Positions 15,228-20,152 of a stretch of DNA of 20,152 nt are shown here, piece by piece. Source of the DNA: Phycisphaeraceae bacterium (lineage in GTDB: Bacteria > Planctomycetota > Phycisphaerae > Phycisphaerales > Zrk34). Every line of letters begins with the position of its first letter. Position 1 is the first letter of the stretch. The position numbers were made by a program, and so were the translations under genes. The stretch is from assembly GCA_028281485.1 (NCBI GenBank), contig JANQJT010000152.1:1-20152 (forward strand). Reading direction: 5' to 3'. The notes under the pieces were generated by a model, which saw only the letters and a list, made by a program, of their open reading frames with translations, ran no database searches and was not told the DNA's origin.

Positions 15228-15781
15228 AATCCTGCCAAACTCAGCAACGCCAGCCCACCTAGCGACGCGGGCTCCGGCACATCCCGGGCTTCGATCACGC
15301 TGATCGACTGCGTGTGATCCAGATACCCATACGAACCAAACGGATCGCCAGTCGGCCCTTCATACGCCAGCGGGTCAGTGAAAAGCACGTCGATTTCACC
15401 GAATTGAGAGGCGCGCAGCGTGTGCTCTCGCAGCGTGACCGTGTATGCGCCCGACAACAAGCCGGGTATTTGAACCACGAAATCGAAAGGGCGGATCGCC
15501 TGCGTCGCCAACACGTGCGGATCACGATACAGCACCACGTCCACCCACACATCCGTGGCTGACACGCGCACGTCGCCGGTATGAATCGACCAGCCCCCGT
15601 CGTTCAGAATCCCGCTCACGCTCACATCGACCGACACACCGGCCTCGACAATCGGCTCGGCGATTCCCACCGATTCGATCGCCGCCTCGGCTTGCCCACC
15701 CGTCAACAACAACAGCCCCAACCCTGCCCACGCATTCATTCGACCCATAGCGATAGCCCCTGATCGGTTCCGCACTTCCAT
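15188..15781 (-). CDS. PEP-CTERM exported protein with chimeric C-terminus
   Basis: This 197-residue protein has an N-terminal signal peptide (hydrophobic AGLGLLLLTGG, cleavage likely after QAEA) and a beta-rich mature domain of about 130 residues that I do not recognise, without cysteine. It ends in a PEP-CTERM signal: VPEPASLGGLALLSLAGL then arginines. The signal should end in a short Arg run and a stop. Instead the last dozen residues (RRRPDRRGRTGA) are the neighbouring dockerin remnant read in another frame, up to a chance TGA. The ATG at 15781 is used here; the ATG at 15748 would give a shorter, more typical signal peptide and is as likely, since neither has a strong ribosome binding site. 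PEP-CTERM proteins are sorted by an exosortase to the cell surface; whether this altered tail still works is unclear. Confidence 0.65.
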   Translation of the reverse strand: MEVRNRSGAIAMGRMNAWAGLGLLLLTGGQAEAAIESVGIAEPIVEAGVSVDVSVSGILNDGGWSIHTGDVRVSATDVWVDVVLYRDPHVLATQAIRPFDFVVQIPGLLSGAYTVTLREHTLRASQFGEIDVLFTDPLAYEGPTGDPFGSYGYLDHTQSISVIEARDVPEPASLGGLALLSLAGLRRRPDRRGRTGA

Positions 15782-15978
15782 GTGCCTGGTGACCCGCTCC
15801 CTCTTGCGGCCGGCATCTTATCAGACCCACCGCCTGCCGACCACGGAAAACACCCTCAAATCCTTACCGATCGGGGCATCGGCTTATCGGACGAACCCTG
15901 TTTTCGAATACCATGTAACACACCCCCTATCTCCGCGTCGTTGAGGTTGACGCAGAAGTCTGCAGATTGGACGCAACG

Positions 15979-16512
15979 ATGACAACGGTAGATTGGCCGG
16001 ACATCGTCAGAACACACGGACCGTTGGTTTGGAAAACGGCCTACCGCCTGCTCGGCAACACCGAAGACGCGAACGACTGTTATCAGGAAACGTTCGTCGC
16101 CGCGGTGCGGCAGACCCGGCGGAAGGTCATCGCCAACTGGCCCGCGTTTCTGATCCACACCGCCACGCGACGGGCGATCGACCAGATCAGGTCAAAGGCA
16201 TGCCACCGTCGCCGGCAGGAGGCACTGGCAGAGGCGCCGCCGGTGGATCGAAGCGGGTACGACCCCGCGCGACAGGCCGCCGATCGCGAGACGATCGAAC
16301 GCCTGCGCGACGCGCTGGGGGACCTGCCCGAACAACACGCCGTCGTCTTCACACTGCGTTACATCTGTGGATGGAACGACCAGCAGGTCGCCGAACACGT
16401 CGGGCTTAAGACCGGCAACGTCCGCGTCCTGCTGCACCGCGTCCGCAATCGGCTCCGCGATCGTCTCGCGGCCGCCGAGCAAGCCAGCTTGAAAGCGAGG
16501 GTAGCACCATGA
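15979..16512 (+). CDS. ECF-family RNA polymerase sigma factor
   Basis: An extracytoplasmic-function sigma factor of 177 residues, which directs RNA polymerase to a small set of promoters in response to a signal at the envelope. Region 2 is seen in LVWKTAYRLLGNTEDANDCY followed by QETFVAAVRQ, with the usual D-x-x-D-x-x-Q-E-T-F order. Region 4 is DLPEQHAVVFTLRYICGWND followed by the helix-turn-helix QQVAEHVGLKTGNVRVLLHR. The ATG at 15979 is preferred over a TTG four codons earlier, although only a weak GGA precedes it. The stop overlaps the start of the next gene (ATGA), the normal arrangement for a sigma factor and the protein that controls it. No clear ECF-type promoter was found upstream, so autoregulation is not shown. 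Confidence 0.9.
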   Translation: MTTVDWPDIVRTHGPLVWKTAYRLLGNTEDANDCYQETFVAAVRQTRRKVIANWPAFLIHTATRRAIDQIRSKACHRRRQEALAEAPPVDRSGYDPARQAADRETIERLRDALGDLPEQHAVVFTLRYICGWNDQQVAEHVGLKTGNVRVLLHRVRNRLRDRLAAAEQASLKARVAP

Positions 16513-18506
16513 CCCGCTATCCAAATGACAACCACAATCACGAACACGATCCGGTGGACCGCGCCGTCGACACGATGCGCGGCACACCCATCCCCACCGG
16601 CCCCGACCCCGCGGTCGAGGCCGAACTCCTCGACCGCCTCACCGCCGTGCTGGACGAGCCCATGCCGTCCGCGCCGCCACCGGTTCGTGTCAGGAGATTC
16701 ACCATGCAATCCATCACCCGCTACGCGGCCGCGCTGCTGATCGTTGGCCTCATCGCGGCCTTCGCCATCGTCAGCGCCATCCCCTCGGCACCCGCATTCG
16801 CCGACGTGCGCGCCAACATCCTCGCGGCCCCGACCCTGTCGTGCGTCGCCGATATCGAGTTCTCTCACCCGCCCCAGGCCGGCATGCCCAAGCAGATGTC
16901 GATGAAGATGATCGCCATGCACCCGGGCATGCTCCGCCAGGACATGACGCTCGTCGATCCCAAGACCCAGCAGGACATCACCATCGTCAACATCGTTAAC
17001 TACGAACGCGGTGACATCGTCACCCTCATCCCCTCCGAGAAGGTCGCCACGCAGTCCAGCTTCGAGATCAACGAGTTCAACAGCCAGCCGCACAACCTCA
17101 ACATCGTCGAGGAGTTCAGCCGGATCGACGACACGGCGGGGCGGTACGTCCGCACCGAAAACGTCGACGGCCGCAAGCTGCTGGTCTACGAGGTCGCACA
17201 GACCTACGACCCGCAGACCCAGTCCGAACTGAGGCTCGGCTACACCACGCTCGAGGCCACGCTCTGGGTCGACTCGGACACGCAGCTACCCGTCCGCATG
17301 GTCGTCAACCTGTTCGGCCCGGTCGACATGAAGATGACGCTGCGCGACTTCGATTGGGGCGCGGGTGTCGACGAGTCCCTGCTCTTCGCCGAGATCCCCG
17401 CAGGCTACCACAAGCACTCGATGAACCTTGACAGCATTACCGAGACCGGCGTCGTCGCCACGCTCAAGCTCTTGGCCGAGGTCAACCGCAACGCCTTCTC
17501 CGTCGTGCTGGCTAACACCCTGGAGATCAAGACCCTCAGCTGCGTGCTCTCGATGAAGTTCGACAAGCCGATGCAGCCCGGCGCGCCCACAGAGATGGCC
17601 ATGAAGATGATCGCCGAGAACCCCGGCTGGTTGCGGCAGGAAATGACCATGCCCAACCCGCAAACCGGTGAGCCGATGAACATGATCAACATCATTGACT
17701 ACGCCGAAGGCCGGATCATCACCTTCATGCACGACCAGAAGGTCGCCAGCGAGGTCAAGTTTGATCTCGCAGATTTCGGTCAGAACCCGCAGAACTTCAA
17801 CATCGTCTCCGAGTTCCAGAAGATGGACGAAGACTCGGCCGTGTTCGTGCGGAAGCAGACCGTCGACGGGCGCGACGTGCTCGTCTACGAGCTGACCCCC
17901 TTCGCCGGCAAGCAGCTCGCACACTCCATGTTCCCCGACGCCGCCACACTCACCGGCACCATCTGGGTCGACGCGGAAACCAAGCTGCCCATCTACGTCT
18001 CCATGAACTTTGCCGGAGCCATCGGCATGCAGATGGAGATGCTGGACTTCGAATGGGACATTCCGCTGGCCGAAGACACCTTCTCCATGGCCATCCCCGA
18101 CGACTATCACAAGACTTCAATGGATATGTCCGGTGTCTCTGAGGAGGACCTGATCACCGCCCTGAAGATCTGGGCCGAGGTCAACGACAATACCTTCCCC
18201 GATGAGTTCAATCAGCTGGCCCTGCAGGACGTTATCGTGAAGATCGCCCAGAAGTTCGACGGTACGCCCAACGAAGATGAGATCATGGCCATCGTTCAGA
18301 AGTTTACGCGCGGCTTCATGTTCACCGCCACGCTGCTGGAAGGCGGCGACTTCCAGTACGTCGGAGCCGGCGTCACGCTTGGCAACGCCGACGAGGTCGT
18401 CTGCTTCTTCCGCAAGAAGGACGCCGAGCTGTACAGCGTCATCTTCGGCGACCTGTCCTCCGGCACACTCACCGGCGAAGAACTCAAGGTACTCATCGGC
18501 GAGTAA
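16509..18506 (+). CDS. Membrane-anchored sigma-factor partner with duplicated LolA/RseB-like domains
   Basis: A 665-residue protein translated in a 4-base overlap with the ECF sigma gene, so a regulator of that sigma factor is the natural guess. Residues 1-65 would be cytoplasmic and hold a His/Asn-rich start (NDNHNHEHDP) and a short helical stretch (VEAELLDRLTAVLDE), but not the HxxxCxxC zinc motif of common anti-sigma domains. One membrane helix spans about 72-92. Outside are two tandem copies of a 233-residue domain (97-329 and 330-562) with shared landmarks TLSCV, KMIA..PG.LRQ.MT, NIV.EF..MD, VDGR.(L/V)LVYE and WVD..T.LP. The layout recalls LolA/LolB- or RseB-like folds that bind lipid or lipoprotein, which is an inference from pattern only. 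Residues 563-665 form a further domain I do not recognise. Confidence 0.75.
   Translation: MTRYPNDNHNHEHDPVDRAVDTMRGTPIPTGPDPAVEAELLDRLTAVLDEPMPSAPPPVRVRRFTMQSITRYAAALLIVGLIAAFAIVSAIPSAPAFADVRANILAAPTLSCVADIEFSHPPQAGMPKQMSMKMIAMHPGMLRQDMTLVDPKTQQDITIVNIVNYERGDIVTLIPSEKVATQSSFEINEFNSQPHNLNIVEEFSRIDDTAGRYVRTENVDGRKLLVYEVAQTYDPQTQSELRLGYTTLEATLWVDSDTQLPVRMVVNLFGPVDMKMTLRDFDWGAGVDESLLFAEIPAGYHKHSMNLDSITETGVVATLKLLAEVNRNAFSVVLANTLEIKTLSCVLSMKFDKPMQPGAPTEMAMKMIAENPGWLRQEMTMPNPQTGEPMNMINIIDYAEGRIITFMHDQKVASEVKFDLADFGQNPQNFNIVSEFQKMDEDSAVFVRKQTVDGRDVLVYELTPFAGKQLAHSMFPDAATLTGTIWVDAETKLPIYVSMNFAGAIGMQMEMLDFEWDIPLAEDTFSMAIPDDYHKTSMDMSGVSEEDLITALKIWAEVNDNTFPDEFNQLALQDVIVKIAQKFDGTPNEDEIMAIVQKFTRGFMFTATLLEGGDFQYVGAGVTLGNADEVVCFFRKKDAELYSVIFGDLSSGTLTGEELKVLIGE
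16797..18194 (+). repeat. Tandem 699-base intragenic duplication
   Basis: Two in-frame copies (16797-17495 and 17496-18194) encode the paired extracytoplasmic domains of the sigma-factor partner. At protein level the copies share order and spacing throughout (for example Cys112 and Cys345, exactly 233 residues apart). At DNA level they have diverged well, so the duplication is old. Confidence 0.8.
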
Positions 18507-18534
18507 ACCGGAAACACACCGCAACACTGACAAC

Positions 18535-18560
18535 AACACCCCCCCACGCGGGGGTGTTTT
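18535..18560 (+). terminator. Intrinsic terminator of the sigma factor operon
   Basis: AACACCCCC (18535-18543) pairs with GGGGGTGTT (18550-18558) around a six-base loop, followed by a T-run. It is 29 bases after the stop of the sigma-factor partner and lies between convergent genes; the minus-strand side lacks a good T-run, so it serves mainly the plus strand. Confidence 0.8.
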
Positions 18561-18595
18561 CTATTCAATGGAAAGAGAAACTCTGTTCCGACCCG

Positions 18596-20131
18596 TCACG
18601 GCCCCAGCGTCTCGCGGATCTTCTGTTGCACGACCTTCGGGTTCGCCTGTCCGCCGCTGACCTTCATCACCGCGCCGATCAGTCGCCCGATCGCCGCCAT
18701 CTTCCCGTTGCGCACGTCGTCCGCCGCCTGCGGCTCAGCCTCGATCGCCGCCGCCACCCATTCGTCCAACGCCGAGTCGTCGCTCACCTGGATCAGCCTG
18801 TGCTCCTCAGCCAGCTTCGCCGGGTCGGCTTCGCCGTCGGCGCAACACATTCCGTACAGCTCGTCGGCGCCGTTGGAACTGATCTGGTTGTCACCGGCCA
18901 TCTTCTCGATCGCGACGATCTGAACCGGCGTGATCGCCAGCTCACTGATCAACACACCCGCCTCGTTCGCACGCTTGGCTAGGTTGTTCAGCAGCACCGC
19001 CGCCGCACGCTTGGCTTCCACGCCTGACTCGATCACCGCCTCAAACAACAGACACACGTCGCGCTCCCCGGTCAGCGTGCGCGCCTGTACGATCGTCAGC
19101 CCGTATTCATCCACGTACCGCTTCTGTCGCTCCAGCGGCAGCTCGGGAATCGTCGCCCTCAGCTCGTCCAGCCAGTCCTCACTGACCTCCACCGGCACAA
19201 GGTCCGGATCGGGGAAATACCGGTAATCGTGCGCGTCTTCCTTCTCGCGCTGCAGCACGGTTACCAGCTTGTTGTCGTCCCACCCGCGCGTCTGCTTCAC
19301 GCCCGGCCCCATCACCTTCCCGTCTTCCAGCCACTGGCGCACCTGCCGCACGTGCTCGTGCTGGATCGCACCGTGCACCGCGCGGAAGCTGTTGAGGTTC
19401 TTAATCTCGACAACGGGCGTCGCGTATTCTTCCCCGTTCCTTTCAATGATCACGTTGATGTTCGGCTCAAACCGCATGTGTCCCCGCTGCATGATCCCCT
19501 CGCTCACGCCCAGGAACCGACAGATGTTCCGCAGCGTCTGGCCGAACATCACCGCCTGGTCGGCCGTCTCGATGTCCGGCTCGGTCACGATCTCCAGCAG
19601 CGGCGTGCCCGCGCGATTCAAATCCACGATCGAGTAATCGATCGGCCGGCCCCCCGGCGCCTCGTGCGCCAGCTTGCCCGCGTCCTCCTCCAGGTGCGCA
19701 CGCGTGATCCGGATCGCCTTCGTCGGCGCACCCGGCTCATCGCTCACCGGCACCTCCAACACGCCCGTCCCCACCAGAGGCAGGTCGTACTGACTGATCT
19801 GATAGTTCTTCGGCAGGTCGGGATAGTAATAGCTCTTGCGGTCCCACTTGCACCACCGCGCGATCTCGCAGCCCAGCGCCAGCCCCACGCGGATGCTCAT
19901 CGCCACCGCCTCGCGGTTCATCACCGGCAGCACGCCCGGCATCCCGATCACGATCGGATCGATCAGCGTGTTCGGCTCGGCGTCGAAGTTCTCCGGGTGC
20001 GCCACGTTCGGCGCGCTGGTCCACATCTTCGTCCGCGTCCCCAGCTCGACGTGGATCTCCATCCCCACCATCAGCCGGGTCCTCAGCCCCTCGATCTCCA
20101 CCACGTTGCTCGATTCGGTCACGGTGCTCAT
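18596..20131 (-). CDS. gatB: Asp/Glu-tRNA amidotransferase subunit B
   Basis: GatB is the kinase/tRNA-binding subunit of the GatCAB complex, which turns Glu-tRNA(Gln) or Asp-tRNA(Asn) into the amidated form. The 511-residue protein matches the family from end to end: VGMEIHVEL (22-30), MPGVLPVMNREAV, KWDRKSYYYPDLPKNYQISQ, HLEEDAGK, VDLNRAGTPLLEIVTEPDI, EIKNLNSFRA, DYRYFPDPDL and the YqeY-like tail ending GGQANPKVVQQKIRETL. It is some 30 residues longer than typical GatB, from a short N-terminal extension and small insertions. Where many GatB proteins have ANIS in the LR-C-DANIS motif, it has MRFEPNINV. The ATG at 20131 has a GAGG site nine bases upstream. GatA and GatC are not in the window, and the operon partner, if any, lies beyond the right edge. 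Confidence 0.95.
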   Translation of the reverse strand: MSTVTESSNVVEIEGLRTRLMVGMEIHVELGTRTKMWTSAPNVAHPENFDAEPNTLIDPIVIGMPGVLPVMNREAVAMSIRVGLALGCEIARWCKWDRKSYYYPDLPKNYQISQYDLPLVGTGVLEVPVSDEPGAPTKAIRITRAHLEEDAGKLAHEAPGGRPIDYSIVDLNRAGTPLLEIVTEPDIETADQAVMFGQTLRNICRFLGVSEGIMQRGHMRFEPNINVIIERNGEEYATPVVEIKNLNSFRAVHGAIQHEHVRQVRQWLEDGKVMGPGVKQTRGWDDNKLVTVLQREKEDAHDYRYFPDPDLVPVEVSEDWLDELRATIPELPLERQKRYVDEYGLTIVQARTLTGERDVCLLFEAVIESGVEAKRAAAVLLNNLAKRANEAGVLISELAITPVQIVAIEKMAGDNQISSNGADELYGMCCADGEADPAKLAEEHRLIQVSDDSALDEWVAAAIEAEPQAADDVRNGKMAAIGRLIGAVMKVSGGQANPKVVQQKIRETLGP

Positions 20132-20152
20132 GGGCGCAATCCTCTACTGCTG

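Noticed and set aside
15930..15978. Promoter before the ECF sigma gene (TTGACG near 15947)
   Set aside because: No -10 box lies at the right distance, and no convincing ECF-type GAAC...pair was found in the gap, so no promoter is called.
1..20152. CRISPR array, insertion sequence, integrase or tRNA gene
   Set aside because: I looked for regular direct repeats with spacers, transposase or integrase motifs with terminal inverted repeats, and cloverleaf patterns and found none. The remnant at 14997-15227 is explained by gene decay without mobile-element ends.

Overview
The window is a GC-rich bacterial chromosome segment, most likely from a planctomycete of the class Phycisphaerae. The evidence is two secreted proteins ending in PEP-CTERM sorting tails, EF-hand/dockerin-like repeats at the end of a sulfatase, an ECF sigma factor coupled to an unusual membrane-anchored partner, and a strong bias for C or G at third codon positions. 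That bias produces many long antisense reading frames, which I have left out. The assignment is inference from gene content, not from a marker gene.

Layout, left to right. (1) Positions 2-4164, + strand: the 3' part of a trypsin-like protein whose nucleophile serine position is alanine and which carries two DnaJ-type zinc motifs; then a GT39/ArnT-like membrane glycosyltransferase; then, translationally coupled by a 4-base overlap, a ThiD2-ThiE fusion for thiamine phosphate synthesis. (2) Positions 4177-5358, - strand: transcription terminator Rho, convergent with thiE at only 12 bases, with its own sigma70-like promoter. (3) Positions 5513-7909, - strand: four GNAT acetyltransferase genes of different subfamilies packed end to end with gaps of 3, -1 and 1 bases. 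Upstream of them lies an untracked 44-codon gene with its own promoter, a strong ribosome binding site and a perfect 10-bp intrinsic terminator. (4) Positions 8297-11895, - strand: a four-helix membrane protein with two cysteine clusters, a DUF418/YeiB-type membrane protein, and leuB (isopropylmalate dehydrogenase). (5) Positions 11993-15781, - strand: a secreted sulfatase with EF-hand repeats and a PEP-CTERM tail, ended by a clear intrinsic terminator. Upstream is a decayed copy of the same kind of C-terminal tail, fused by an apparent deletion to the end of a second PEP-CTERM gene. (6) Positions 15979-18562, + strand: an ECF sigma factor overlapping a 665-residue single-pass membrane protein built from a 233-residue tandem duplication, closed by an intrinsic terminator. 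(7) Positions 18596-20131, - strand: gatB.

Most genes are housekeeping or cell-surface functions. The parts that look least described are the four-acetyltransferase operon with the small leader-like gene in front of it, the chimeric PEP-CTERM/dockerin remnant, the duplicated sigma-factor partner, and the serine-less protease-like zinc protein. I see no CRISPR array, transposase, integrase, tRNA or rRNA gene.
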